NCBI GenBank assembly: GCA_032719365.1
Contig: CM064871.1
Coordinates: 35,003,566 to 35,067,565 of the forward strand
Length of the DNA stretch: 64,000 nt
Source of the DNA: Prinsepia uniflora
Lineage: Eukaryota; Streptophyta; Magnoliopsida; Rosales; Rosaceae
Reading direction: 5' to 3'
A program made the position numbers and the translations under genes. This document shows positions 45,602 through 57,522 of the stretch, piece by piece; within the stretch, counting starts at the first letter, position 1, and every line of letters starts with the position of its first letter. The notes beneath the pieces were generated by a model. It searched no databases, was not told where the DNA came from, and was given only the letters and a program-made list of their open reading frames with translations.

Positions 45602-45999
45602 TTCCTGGTGGGTCACGTGTGTCCAAAGAGGACTTGAGAATAATCATAGGAAGGCATGGAAGCGAGGGCTCAAAAAGCAGTGCCAAAGACCTAGCATGAC
45701 CCCGGCCTCAACGAAGGAAAGGTAGAATGCATCCAAGGACTTGTCCAAGGGCTAGCCCAGGAGCACGTCCAGGGCCAGGGGCATGAATAGGGGCTCGGGT
45801 GAGAGCCTAGGCCTAGTTTTATGCCCGTTTCTTCATTTTAACTCAAATTTCACCTTTTCTTTTTGCATTAGCTTTAGGATTGACCCTACATTCATAATCT
45901 TCACAAGTCTCACAAAACACATCATTTTCTCTTATTTATTACACAAGTATAATCAGAATGCATGTAAAAGGGATAAGGAATGACATTAAAACAATGCTT
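45602..45999. other. Unassigned junction between LTR and copia gag
   Basis: No feature is recognised. Words like aagggctagcccagg suggest repeat origin. It may include decayed copia sequence downstream of gag. Confidence 0.3.
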
Positions 46000-46608
46000 A
46001 AATAATGACTTATTAGGCGGGCTCATCATTAAGATGGAACCATGAATAGAGGAGTAAGTGACATTCAACCCCATTAGGAATTGCATCACCTTCTCCTTTT
46101 CTTCACGCTCTACTAACTCTTTCAATCCCTCATAGGTACACAAGAGAGGGGTGAAGTAGTTTTTTAATTTATCCCAAAAGGACTTCAATTTGGTATAATA
46201 TGTTGTGATTGAAAGTTGTTGCTAGAGAAATTCGAAAATTTCTAGTCAAATTTGATAAATTCAGGAGTCGTTACTTTGGGAAAATCTATCTTTGAGGTCA
46301 CTCCATATGGCAATAGCCGTGTCAGAATAGAGAACTCTTCCAACAATCACTAGATACATTGAGTGCAAGATCCATGATAGGACCATATCGTTGCAACGTT
46401 GCCATATTGCATATTTGGCATATGTCTCATGAGGTGCTTTGATGGAACCATCAATCAGACCAGGTTTGTTCTTGGCACTGAGACTGAGGCGCATTGAGTT
46501 GCTCAACTGCCTATAATTTTGGCCATAGGTGAGTCTTGGTGTATTAGAATGGTGTAGGGTGAGTGGGTCTGAAAGGATTATTTCTTCGGTTGCTTTTTAG
46601 TCAGTCAT
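46000..46608 (-). pseudogene. Copia gag fragment, second element
   Basis: A start codon at 46606-46608 is followed after two codons by TAA. The frame 46506-46261 has MRLSLSAKNKPGLIDGSI, WQRCNDMVLSWIL and IWSDLKDRFSQSN; the frame 46188-46000 has LKSFWDKLKNY and VEREEKEKVMQFLMGLN. These are the standard copia gag (UBN2/retrotrans_gag) words and would form the capsid-like shell. Stops or a frameshift near 46200-46260 break it, and it ends near 46000. Confidence 0.88.
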
Positions 46609-46697
46609 GGTTGTGTTTGATGTGAGTATTGGTGTGGCTATGGCAGAAGGTGTGTGGGTTGTAGAGCCACTAGAATTTGTAACCCTCTTAAACCATA

Positions 46698-46873
46698 TGA
46701 AAATTTGACATTGTATTGAATGAATAATCTGTGTATAGGATTCAAGGTTTTATACAGAAAGTCAATATCTATTCTAAGTAAACAATCCTAGTTACATGCT
46801 AAGATTGATGTATCCCTACGAATTCTCCGAGTGTTAGCATATCATATGGTTGACTATTTTGTTTCCATTAACA
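46698..46873 (-). repeat. Short copia 5' LTR with TATA box
   Basis: On the minus strand it starts TGTTAATGGAAAC (46873) and ends CAAATTTTCA (46698), 176 bp. It is followed by tatggtttaagaggg, which matches the tRNA-Met primer site at about 9 of 12 bases, and then gag. A TATA box, GTATAAAA, lies at about 46748-46755. It belongs to the gag at 46000-46608. Confidence 0.65.
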
Positions 46874-46877
46874 CTAC

Positions 46878-49662
46878 TGACAGGACTCGTCCCTAATCCC
46901 CCTGGGATTAACGTGGGACGTGCCTGCTCCCGTCTGACACGAAGTGTCAGACAAGGGATAATTAGAACCTTAGCCCTACCGGGGCTTCCAGAGTGTGCCA
47001 GGATCGGAGGAGGAGTGTGATGTCTCGGTCCCTGCTACAGCTTGCATCCGTGATCAACCTGAAAGGCATTAAAACCAAAAAAGACTATGAGTGGACGAAA
47101 CTAATAATTTATAAAATCATTTCACAAAAAGAAGACATTTATTCCCTTCACTAAAAAGCATGCATGCATTTAAATACTAGTTAATTCAATCAAAGTCATT
47201 TCCTTTCTCAAATCATTAGGGCCTTGGCCCAAAACCGTCAAACCTGAGTATGTGGGAATCAGTCCAAAACCAATCAAGTGGGACTCAGCCCAAAACTAAA
47301 TCTGTAGAGACTCCGTCCAAATTAAATCACGTGGGTCTCAGTCCAAATCCAATACTAGTGGGTCTCAACCCAAAAACCAATCCTCGGCATCCCTGATGCT
47401 TGACATCCTAGATGTCACAACCAATACCACTGTCACGGTTCCAAGCTATGCGTGCTACCCGAGGTCTCAAATCCCAAGTCTCCCTACAGTCCACCCAGGT
47501 CAATGACCCGCAGATCAATGACCCTCCCTGGGGGAGGTTTTAAGCTCTGATAATCCTATTCTTGAGTCACTATACGGATCGGTCGCTCCGTGCAATGACC
47601 CCTTGCAGGCAATGCCCCGTGACTACTCCACGATACTACGAGACGTCTGGAGGAGACAACCTGCCACTCCAGGATACTACGTGATGTTTGAAGGGCAACC
47701 GTTTGTGAGGATGGTATACGAAAAACCATTTTTCAAATCATCTCAAATCGTTCAAAGGGCCATACCTAGGTTTTCCATAAAACCATCATAAATCCAAATC
47801 CAATTTCCAAAAGTACGGGTCTCAGCCCGAAATTCCATTTCATAAACCAACTTGTCCTCAAGCCCGATATCATAACCAACTAGGTCTCATGCCCGAATTC
47901 GTAAACCAATGGGGCCCCCGGCCCGATCGTATAAACCAAATGGGCCTCCAGCCCGATTTCTCATTAAATCAAATTGACTCCAAGTCTGATGGTTTCCAAT
48001 CGAATGGGTCTCATGCTCGATTCCATATTTTCAAAACCCTTTTCAAAGTGTTTTTCAATTGGGACTCCTGCCCGAATCTCGATTTCACGCACTTCCGTGA
48101 AATCTTCCAAAATGGTAAATCAGCTCCTCGGTTTCACGCCTCTCCGTGAAACCTTCGGAATCACATATAAACCGTGTCAAACATATGCATGTAGTACACT
48201 TGGTCGAAGCCCAAACATCATATAAAAACAAAAACCACGAACTATGTGCAATGGGGCATTTTCCTCCAAAAATGCCCAATAATTATAATTAAATCATATG
48301 CAATCATGGCATCTCAAAACATGTTCGTAAACACATATAAAAATTTAATGCAAGCATCAATTTAGAAAACAAGGTCCACTCACAAACCATCCAAGTTGCG
48401 CCTCGACACGCGCTCCATAAGACTTTCCCGGGCCAATCACCATCTCTGGGGTTCCCAAATCTATCCAAATCATACTAGAGGGTTACTAACTACCTTAATA
48501 ACCTCTTATTACAGCCCCCTAATTTTTCGGGATTTTTATTATATTTTAAACTCGATCCTAAACCTTCGGACATCCCGAACTATATCGAAACGATGTCCGA
48601 TCGACTTGAACCTTGTCGTAAAATGTTCGTTACATCGAATAGATGATTTTGTATGTTGAACACTTCCCCAAACAGTGCCCTAAGTGCCCCCACGGGCCGC
48701 CCAAATTCCCTGCGCGTGGGAGCCACACGCCACTGCACAGTACCATCTTCAACCTCCAGCCGACCAGTCCAATTGGTTTCCGGTCCAGCCGAACCGGTAT
48801 GATCGATTCAGTCCCATAACTCACCCATTTGTTTTATCCATTTTCACCCCTTTCAATTCCTATAGTTTCCTCTCATCATTCCCTATCGATCTACAATTTC
48901 AAAACCATAAAATGGGCCTAGAAATTACCTGTTTAGATTGATGAATAGTGGCTCGGTTTTCCTCGGTCCATATCTTTCAATTCCGACCACCCTCATCCCT
49001 ACAAACCGGTCCAGTGAGGTTGTCTCAATCCCTAGAATCTGCTAGGTTCATCCAAATCGATCAATACACGCCCAAATCCAATTTTCCAACTTCAAACCAC
49101 AACCGGGTTTTTGGGCCTTACCTCCGCCGTTCCTCTACCTTGCTCAGCCGCTCAACCTCCCTGCAGATCTCAATCCTTCCCTCTCAGTCTTTCCATGATC
49201 GAAGGACAGAAGGATAAGGTGGTGTGGGTGTGTGGGTTGCACGGTTTGGGGGGGGGTGGTGGGTTTCGGGTTTGGGTGGATGAACAAAGAAGATGAAGAT
49301 GGACAATCCATGTATGTAAGGGAACCTGTCCAAAATATCTGGGCCCACTTAATGACAAATGGCACTAGTCTCGTAAAACGTGCAATAGTACCCCAAACTT
49401 CCGTGAACAATAACTTTCCCGTCGAATCTCTGATTTCAAGGTGTCGTCTATCTACCGACTCGTATCGACCCAATCTACATGACGGTCCTTGGTCCTCGGG
49501 CATCGGACCTCCCAGGTCAAAAGTCAACTTTTTACCCTCGTTTAGGGGCAAAATTGTAATTTCACCCTGAACGTCCGATAATCCTCTGCTAATCAGGGAT
49601 TAGTCTTGCTAATCCATAATTAGGTCTTAATTAATCTTTAAAATTAGGGACGGGTTGTTACA
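46878..49662 (-). mobile_element. Minus-strand gypsy solo LTR
   Basis: The LTR starts TGACAGGACTCG (46878) and ends CGGGTTGTTACA (49662), about 2.8 kb. CTAC flanks both sides (46874-46877, 49663-49666); a fifth base fits only if one A was lost at the right edge. Landmarks are the hairpin (46932-46952), GAGTGGAC near 47089, RY near 47160, minisatellite 47810-48075, a degraded second RY (atgcaagcat) near 48350 and gtccactcacaa near 48375. It is inserted right at the outer edge of the short copia LTR. Confidence 0.85.
47810..48075. repeat. 30-bp minisatellite of micro-hairpins
   Basis: Fewer and more diverged units than the arrays at 4925 and 8930. Cores are GGGC-N4/5-GCCC, with one GACTCC-aag-T variant. 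Confidence 0.8.
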
Positions 49663-49849
49663 CTACCATCTCTTCTTTAGGAAGATTGTTCCTTATCCAC
49701 TCTATTTTTGTCACCATCAATAGCCAGAGAAATTTGTCCATGCCTTTTGATCTTTCCTGTTAGTTGAGGAGGTATAGTTAGTCTCCCCCTTAATCTCTGC
49801 TCTGAGAGAGGAAAGACTTGTTGGCTTCTTTTTAGGCATTTTTTGTCAC
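49663..49849 (-). other. Unassigned short stretch with a small open frame
   Basis: A minus-strand frame of 67 codons (49880-49677) has RLTIPPQLTGKIKRHGQISLAI, which I do not recognise. It could be an exon or transposase remnant. It lies between a solo LTR and the truncated Athila-like LTR. Confidence 0.2.
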
Positions 49850-50891
49850 CACCGAGCTGACTCCTGTTCAATTCCAGCAACTATTTTCCTTCTTTCTTGT
49901 GGAAAATTGTCCAATTCAAGATTGGATTTGTTTCATTTATATGCAGGAAATCTTTTTAATTAGGATTTTTTTACCTTTTTTTCGTTAGGACTTCAATATT
50001 AATTAGTTTAATCATTTTCCTCTTAGAATTTAAATTATGAACTCCTATTTATTTTAGGATTAATTTTACCCTATAAATAGAGAGGCTTAGATTATTTGTA
50101 AGAGGTCGCCCATTTTTGTACCAAAGCTCTGCTTAACCAAATTTCCCTCTTCAATAATTCGAGATTTCTTTAGCAATAACCAATTACACCATACTCCACC
50201 ACAAACACCTTCGTCCGTGACAATCTAGGGCAATTCCCGGTTGTCTCACCAAGGAGTGTCGAGCCACTTTCCATCTCTAGGGCAATTCCCGAGATAAAAA
50301 GTGTAACACGACCCCCTTACCCTATAATTTTGTTTTTCTATTGAATACCCTTTTGTTGGATTGATCTTTAATATAATTATGGTTTTATATCTTATATGAA
50401 TTTCAATAATCTTCCATGTGTTTCAATATCTTGGTTTTTGTTATACTCGTATGTTGTGCTTAATGCTTGATTGGATCTCTAGGGCAATTCCCAAGTCTAG
50501 ATCATTGAAAGTGTCCAGGGAAATTCCCGACATTTACTTGGGATAATATGCTTGTATTTTGTAAAACTAAGTTTATGGAATTTCGTAGATTTTGGAATTG
50601 GCATAATTTTTTAATGAGCTAGGTTAAAGATCAGTTGACCATGTAAATAATAAATTAGGTTTGATTAGATTAAGTTAGATTAGTTAATCACGTAGGATAA
50701 TAGAAACAATCAACTACCCTCTTATTAATTAATCAAACGATAATCATGCTTAGGTACCCTTAATCCCTAGTTAAGAACCCCTAGTTATCAATGCTATAAT
50801 CTATATAAAAAAAGGTTTTAATTTGCATATGTTTTTATTAAGTGTTGAGTGTGACTTTGTGTTTATTTTAATGCTTAGTTTTAGAGTATCA
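49850..50891 (+). repeat. Athila-like 5' LTR (truncated at its start)
   Basis: It matches the 3' LTR from about position 490 of that LTR onward and ends ttagagtatca. A TATA box, CTATAAATAG, lies at 50071-50080. It has about 200 bp (near 50190-50420) absent from the 3' LTR, including repeated TCTAGGGCAATTCCCG words. Confidence 0.82.
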
Positions 50892-50893
50892 AT

Positions 50894-50914
50894 TTTTGGC
50901 GCTATTGCCGGGGA
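50894..50914 (+). promoter_or_regulatory. Primer binding site, Athila/Tat type
   Basis: The word tttggcgctattgccgggga lies just after the LTR end and is close to the tggcgccgttgccgggga form common in Athila/Tat elements. Confidence 0.8.
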
Positions 50915-51129
50915 TTGAAATAATCCCTTGTATGATTTCGTTTGTTCAAATATGTTCACAATGTAAATATTATATTCGTACAAATTTTCATACTTGTATA
51001 TAAATTGTAATACTTGTTAAAAACGTTTTCTTTGTGAATTTCTTAAAGAACAAAAAAAAGTTCCAAAAGTAAAAAACAATGCGGAAAAAAAAGAATTCAA
51101 AAAAAAAATTTCCGAATAAAACAAATTCA

Positions 51130-51700
51130 AAAAAAATTGTTTCATATTAAATATTTTAGAGTTGTATGAATTCAAAAACATTTTTCTTCAAAATCTTGCT
51201 TTCGCGAATAGGTTGCACCTCTTTTGATTACTTTCTCCTCAACCCTTCATAATGTGTGGATTTCATCACCACGCACTATAGACTCGAAATTATGGACATG
51301 AGGTGGGGCGGAGGTTATAAACACTTGGGTCGTACGAACATAGAAGTCTCCATCTAAACTTTGAAGCTATGTGACCCATATATAACATTTGACTTCCCAA
51401 TGTATAAATTGTTTCCTATTAAATGTTTTAGAGTTGTGTGAATCCCAAAACCTTTTTCTTCAAAATCTTACTTTCGGGAATAGGTAGTGCACATTTTGGT
51501 TACTTTCTTTTTAACCCTTCATGATGTGTGGATTTCATCACCGCACACTGTAGACTCGAATCTATGGACACAAGGTTGTGGGTAGAGATTGTAAACACTC
51601 GGGTTTGGTAAACCTCTATTTTGAAAACTTCCATCAGTTGGTTATGGTGTCTATGAGGGTTATGATTGGTGACAAGTGGGGCACCAAGATAGAGAACTCC
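51130..51700 (+). repeat. Two-copy tandem repeat in the Athila-like interior
   Basis: Two units of about 270 bp begin near 51139 (tttcatattaaatatttt) and 51409 (tttcctattaaatgtttt). They share aacccttcataatgtgtgga and catcaccacgcacta type words and are diverged. Confidence 0.78.
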
Positions 51701-54289
51701 AATTGAGTACATACCCTGGCCAGGTTAACCTCAAGGTGTTCTCGAAATTAGTCCTTACTTCTCGCGTTACATCTATCCCAACTGGCCATGATTAACGTTG
51801 AATGGTGGAGGGGAGTGAAATATGTTTATCAGTACGCGCAGGCCATAAGCCCAGGAAAGTACTATGAGAAGTGAAGTGGGAAAGTTATTCATGTCACTCT
51901 AAGACTCTAATAGCATTGGTACATTTCATACCCTCCCTGCGGTTTCATAATGCTTGGATTTCATCACCGGATCCCCTATGACTAAGTGAATCTTAGGAAG
52001 TGAGATCAAAGTTGCAGGCCATTCTTTTCATGCACTGTCAAACAACTCTTATGTCTTATGCAGGTTCTAACGATTTCCCTCTTATGCATTCACACCATTT
52101 TCATGACTCTACCTTGCATAATTTTTAATTGTTTATACTTCTTTACTTCTCACTTGTATATAACCCGTTCTTTGTACATACAATTCTATTTTGTGTATAT
52201 TCCTTTCTATTACTTGTCTTCTTTTTATGTATATATTTTCACCTAGCTCTCTTGAAGGAAAACACAATATCAATTCACTTAATCTAAGGTCCATGAACTA
52301 GACTTAGGGGATGCCCATGTCAAGGAGATCTCGGATGAACTTGACCCTCATATTCAAGAGGATTGAAGCCTTACTTAGAGAAATTTGATGAGCACGATGT
52401 GAAGTTCTAAAGAGTGCATAGACCCCTATCATATGAGTTAATTGAAGCACTTCATCTAGGCAAAGGACGTTAACTTCAAGCACTTCTTAGGAGGCAACCC
52501 AATGATGGAGAAGTGGAGGAGCCAACAAATGGAGATTTGTCTTCTTTAACCCTTCACACTCTTTACTTTAGTTACTTTATGTCTTATTGATTTATTTTCG
52601 TGAATCATTTCTCCTTACTTAAATTCTATGCTTTCACTTTTGTACATTGCAAACAATGTCAGATCTAAGTGTGGGGGAGAGGTTTACAACTTTAATGAGT
52701 TTTATTTCAAAAATAAAAAAAAAACAACAAAAACCTAAAAATATTTTATGTGTTTTAGTCTTTAGTCTTGAGTCTTTTTATTTAACTAAATGTTTTAATG
52801 AGTCTTGGGATGCCCTTTAACCTGTCAATGATAAGAATGACAAAAAAATAAAGATAACATGGCTAAAAGATGATCACTACAACTTGAATTCATTTGTTAA
52901 TGCTTTATGATTGAGTGTTTATGACATGTAGTAGATGTTGCATGTTAAACTGGTATAGAACGAGCATGTTAAGATTTGTATGAATCATATGAACCCTATG
53001 TGAGCTTTAGAGCCTTATATATACTTCTTTGTTGAATGATTCATAGGAGTTCTTTGTTTAAATTGATATACATATGCCTCATAACTGCTTGTCATAGCTT
53101 TTAATGAACTCTAGAGTACTAGAGCTTATTCTATGTGATTAAGGCAATAAGGTTAGTACCACTTATCCAAATATACAAGCCCTACTTGATCACATAAGTG
53201 TGATCCCCCTAGTTTATTCACTTTGAGCCTACATTAAGCCTTTCTTTCATCACCCTAAACATCTATTCACATAAGCCTAGTATAAAACGTCATTTACCTT
53301 TGCTCCTTGGACTTGGTTGAAGATTTGAAAGATGACGTGAAATAAATGAAAGTAATTTGATGAATGAAGACTTATATGTAAGTGTAGGGAATGACTTGCC
53401 CAAACAATGTTGTTATTCATTGCATTACCTCTCAAAAGGAAAAAATTTATGAAAAACCAATTGATGTAGAAAAGAAAATACAATCAAGACCAAAAGTTCT
53501 ATGAGGTACTAAATTTGAGTTTTGAACTAAGTCCCCTACGCTTGTGATTTGGAACAATAAAGTTTGAGGGCCTACATGAAAAATTTAGGCCCTTGCCCTA
53601 ATTGTAAGTTCAAAAGATGTGGATAATGAAGATTACGGCCCAACAAGTTGATACTTGGCCTTTGATTATGGGAAACACTTATGCCTATGTGATGGAGTCT
53701 TTAGTTGAGTCCTGTAACAAAATTTAACACCACTATCCTAAAAATACATGCCTCTATACCTAGCCTCAATACAACCTTAAATTAAGACCTTATGATTCTT
53801 GAGATGAGTAAACTTTGATTAGTTGAGTCTATCACTTGAGTAAGCTTATGTTTTTGGTTCATTTGTGCAAGTATGCTCACTATCTTATGGTTTATGTTTG
53901 AAATTTTTATGAAGTAACTTACTTTCTATTTTGTAAGCATCTTTCTCACATACCTTGAGTGCAAACACGAACCCCTATACACATTGAGTGGAAATCATGA
54001 GTGTATATCCTTGTGAGTTGATTCATATTTTTTTTATTCATGTTGAGATACATTTCACCAATTTTACTCTTTGTCTTACTTATCAAGGCATTCTGTTATG
54101 ATGTATTAACTTTTGAATTCCATATGCTATATAGCTTCAAAGTGTATGCCAAACTTATTTTGATACAGTTTGAGACAATAGTTGAGGGCTTAGTAATTTT
54201 TGCTTTTAAGAAAAAATAATTTGAGTTTCAAAGCCTTAGTTTGTCTTGGTATTTGCTAGGGACTAGCAATGTCTAAGTATGGGAGTATT

Positions 54290-55633
54290 TGATAAGCCTT
54301 GAATTAAACATCATTTTATACCCTTTATACTTATCTTTTAATGTTTAAATACCAAACAGTAGGAAAAAATAACATATTTTGTGATAAATGTGCAGAATTG
54401 GATGGACTCGGAATTACGAGAATTTAGGCTAAATAATCAACTCAATTGGAGTTATATTGAAGAAGTTATGATTGAATGAAAGGAGGCCACCAAAAAGAGC
54501 TAGGAAGTTCGGTAGGGAGCTACCAAAGCCCACAAAGACAACCTAGATCCGTTTCGGCCAACGACTGCTGAATTATTGGCGTGTTCTTGATACGCACCTA
54601 TCGATTTCTAGAAGTCATTTCATGCGCGAGCACACCGACCTCTACCCCATCTCTTTGCGTGTTGACCCCTGAAGTTCATAAGCTCTGTTCGGTTAGCGCC
54701 TGCTGAAACAGCTCCAAACCTTCCAGCCTCCTTGTCGTGTAACCTTGCCATTGACCACCAATTTCCAGCCCAATTTTCGGTGGGCTTCCACCGAACTGAC
54801 TCTTAACTCATGTTCAATTCCAGCAACTATTTTTCTTCTTTCTTGTGGAAAATTGTCCAATTCAAGCTTGGATTTTTTTCCTTTTTATCTAGGAAACCTT
54901 TTTAATTATGATTTTTATTACCTTTTTTTCTTTAGGACTTCAATATTAATTAGTTTAATCATTTTCCTTTTAGAATTTAAATTATGAACTCCTATTTATT
55001 TGAGGATTAATTTTCTCCTATAAATAGAGAGGCTTAAGTTATTTGTAAGAGGTCACCCATTTTTGTGCTTTGCTTAACCAAATTTCCCTCTTCAATAATT
55101 CGAGATTTCTTTAGCAATAACCAATTACACCATACAACACCACAAACACCTTCATCCACCACAATATCTTGGTTTTTGTTCTACTTGTATGTTGTACTTA
55201 ATTCTTGATTGGATCGCTAGGACAATTCCCGAGTCTAGATCATTGAAAGTGTCTAGGGTAATTCCCGGGAAGTACTTGAGATAATTTGTTTGTATTTCGT
55301 AGAACTAAGGTTATGGAATTTCGTAGATTTTGGAATTGACATAATTTATGAAAGAAGTAGGTTAAAGATGAGTTGACCATGTAAATAATAAATTAGGTTA
55401 GATTAGATTAGGTTAGGTTAGTTAATCACGTAAGATAATAGAAACAATCAACTACCCCCCTTATTAATTAATCAAACGATAATCATGCTTAGGTACCCTG
55501 AATCCCTAGTTAAGAACATTCCTTACTTATCAATGCTACAATCTACAAAAAAAAAGGTTTTAATATGCATATGTTTTTATTAAGTGGTGAGTGTGACTTT
55601 GTGTTTACTTTATGCTTAGTTTTAGCGTATCAA
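54290..55633 (+). repeat. Athila-like 3' LTR
   Basis: The LTR starts TGATAAGCCTTG, ends GCGTATCA, and is 1,344 bp. A TATA box, CTATAAATAGAG, lies near 55018-55029. It is followed directly by atcccc of the next LTR. Confidence 0.85.
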
Positions 55634-56229
55634 TCCCCCTCGATTAGAGTGGGAGGACCTACTTTCGTTTGACACGTTTATGAGAAAATGGCCCAATTAC
55701 CCTTGGGAATCAAATAAACATGCTAACCACGTGTTAGACAAGGGACAAACCTACTTCATACTTCAGATACTCAGAGTACGCAACTCCACATTATGCCTCA
55801 ACCTGTATACAGTCCGTGTCCACGATCAACCTAAAGGGTGCTAAAACCAATAAAAAGTGTGAGTGGATAAAAACAAAGGTTTGGAAAAATCCTTTTCCGA
55901 AGTCAACCATTAAACCCTCCATTTAATAAAGTTATGCATGCATCCAGTTTAAGAATAAAACATTAATCTCAAAATACGTGCAGTAACTAGAAAACAAGTA
56001 ATGTCATAAACCTTACCAACATGAAACCATATCAAACATCACTAGATATACGACTAGACAAAACCTTATACTCAACAAAATAGAAAGACAGTCTTGTTAA
56101 TATCTCAATAATAACATGACCACATCAGTGTAGAAGCTTACCAACCACACAACACAAGCCATACCGAAATACCCAACATACCGAACCAACTGTTGAGTCA
56201 TCATATCAAGGTGCACTACCTGTAGGCTA

Positions 56230-56430
56230 ATATCACTCGGGAACTACGGAGCATTACCTCGACGTCCGACTGTGGACTGGCTCAGGAACTACAAAGCATT
56301 ACCTCGACGTCTGAGACTGCTCACATGTCTCGGGAACTACGGAACTGTACCTCGACGCTCGAGACTGCCCGTCACAATATCAATCTCGGGACCTACGAAG
56401 CTTAACCTCGACGTCCGAGATCATTTGACC
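56230..56430. repeat. Imperfect tandem repeat in LTR core
   Basis: Four units contain gggaactacg, then attacctcgacg. Unit edges are inverted (CTCGG...CCGAG; GTCTCG...CGAGAC), so each unit can fold into a hairpin. Confidence 0.8.
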
Positions 56431-57326
56431 CATCGGCATCTCGTGGAGGGTCTCCACATCACATCTCACATTATCATAATCATCACACATCATCACCAAC
56501 ATCACAATGCTCACAATTCCAAGGAACCATATATCCCTATCAACCTAACATCATATCATATATCAAGTATTCACAACTACTCTTATCACAAGTATCCAAC
56601 GATCACATAACCATGACCCTAACCAAGTTCAACATTCAAGATCAGACTCAAAACTTAGGCCTAAGCCCAAAATCACATATACGTCCAAAGACTTCGTAAA
56701 ACAAGTCATTAAAATAGTCACAAACTCATGTGCAATCCCATTTTACTGAACACCGACAAAATCATATAAACATGCCCTAATGGGGGTCAAATCATCTCCC
56801 AAAACTCAATAAAGATCCAGAGTGTAATAAACCCAATTTCCTCGCAAAACATGTTAATACAGACATTTCTTAAACATTCGTAAAATTCCCAAAATCCACA
56901 TAAATGGCACGTAAAATACCATCAAGCAATTCTCAAGCATATAAAAATGCATGCATAGAGTTAGGAAAACAAAAGTCCACTCACCGTACCACCGCTCGCT
57001 CAAAACACGATCAGTAAGCCAATCTAAAGCCTCCGGGACGTTTGAGCGTGTCCAAATCACACCCAAGGGTCACTATCAAACTATAAAAGTCTATATAATA
57101 AACCCCCAAAAACCATGGAACAGAATACTCATCCCGAACATACTTCTATAGGAGAAAAACCTCCAAAACACCAACCAAATTATTTCTGATCGACCTGAAA
57201 CCACCACTATTGGATTTAGGACGTCAAAACCTTTTGAACAAGACTAGTTTGACCTTGAAGTTCATTCCCACACACCCACACACGTCGGTTAAAGTTTGAT
57301 CAACACTGGTCAACTTCGGGCATTGC

Positions 57327-57522
57327 TGACGTCAGTAGTGACGTCAGCTGTTGACGTCAGCGATTGATGGCACTGTTGACGTTAGCTGTTGACGTCACCC
57401 TGACAACCTGACAGCTTCTGAAATCTTACACGTGACAACTTCTGATTAGTGCCATGTGTAACTCTTTGACAAGTGCCACGTATCATTGCTGACGTCAAGA
57501 TGACGTCACCTACTGATGTCAT
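57327..57522. promoter_or_regulatory. Cluster of six TGACGTCA palindromes
   Basis: Perfect TGACGTCA occurs at 57327, 57339, 57352, 57390, 57490 and 57501 (start positions), with near matches tgacgtta (57378) and tgatgtca (57515). The 12-13-bp spacing of the first three resembles as-1-type tandem TGACG sites bound by plant TGA bZIP factors. Being inside an LTR it may act as an enhancer; this is inference. Confidence 0.75.

Larger units (their letters stand above)
49850..55633 (+). mobile_element. Athila/Tat-like gypsy element, 5' LTR truncated, non-coding
   Basis: Long direct repeats (about 49850-50891 and 54780-55633) are the LTRs. After the first comes the primer site atttttggcgctattgccgg, of the type used by Athila/Tat elements. 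Before the second comes aagtatgggagtatt as polypurine tract. The 3' LTR starts TGATAAGCC (54290), the usual Athila start. Internal words such as caaaggacgttaacttcaag, then cttcttaggaggcaaccc, and aagtgtgggggagagg are typical of the 3' part of this group. No gag or pol frame is found in the 3.4-kb interior. The first 0.5 kb of the 5' LTR is missing. Confidence 0.82.
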
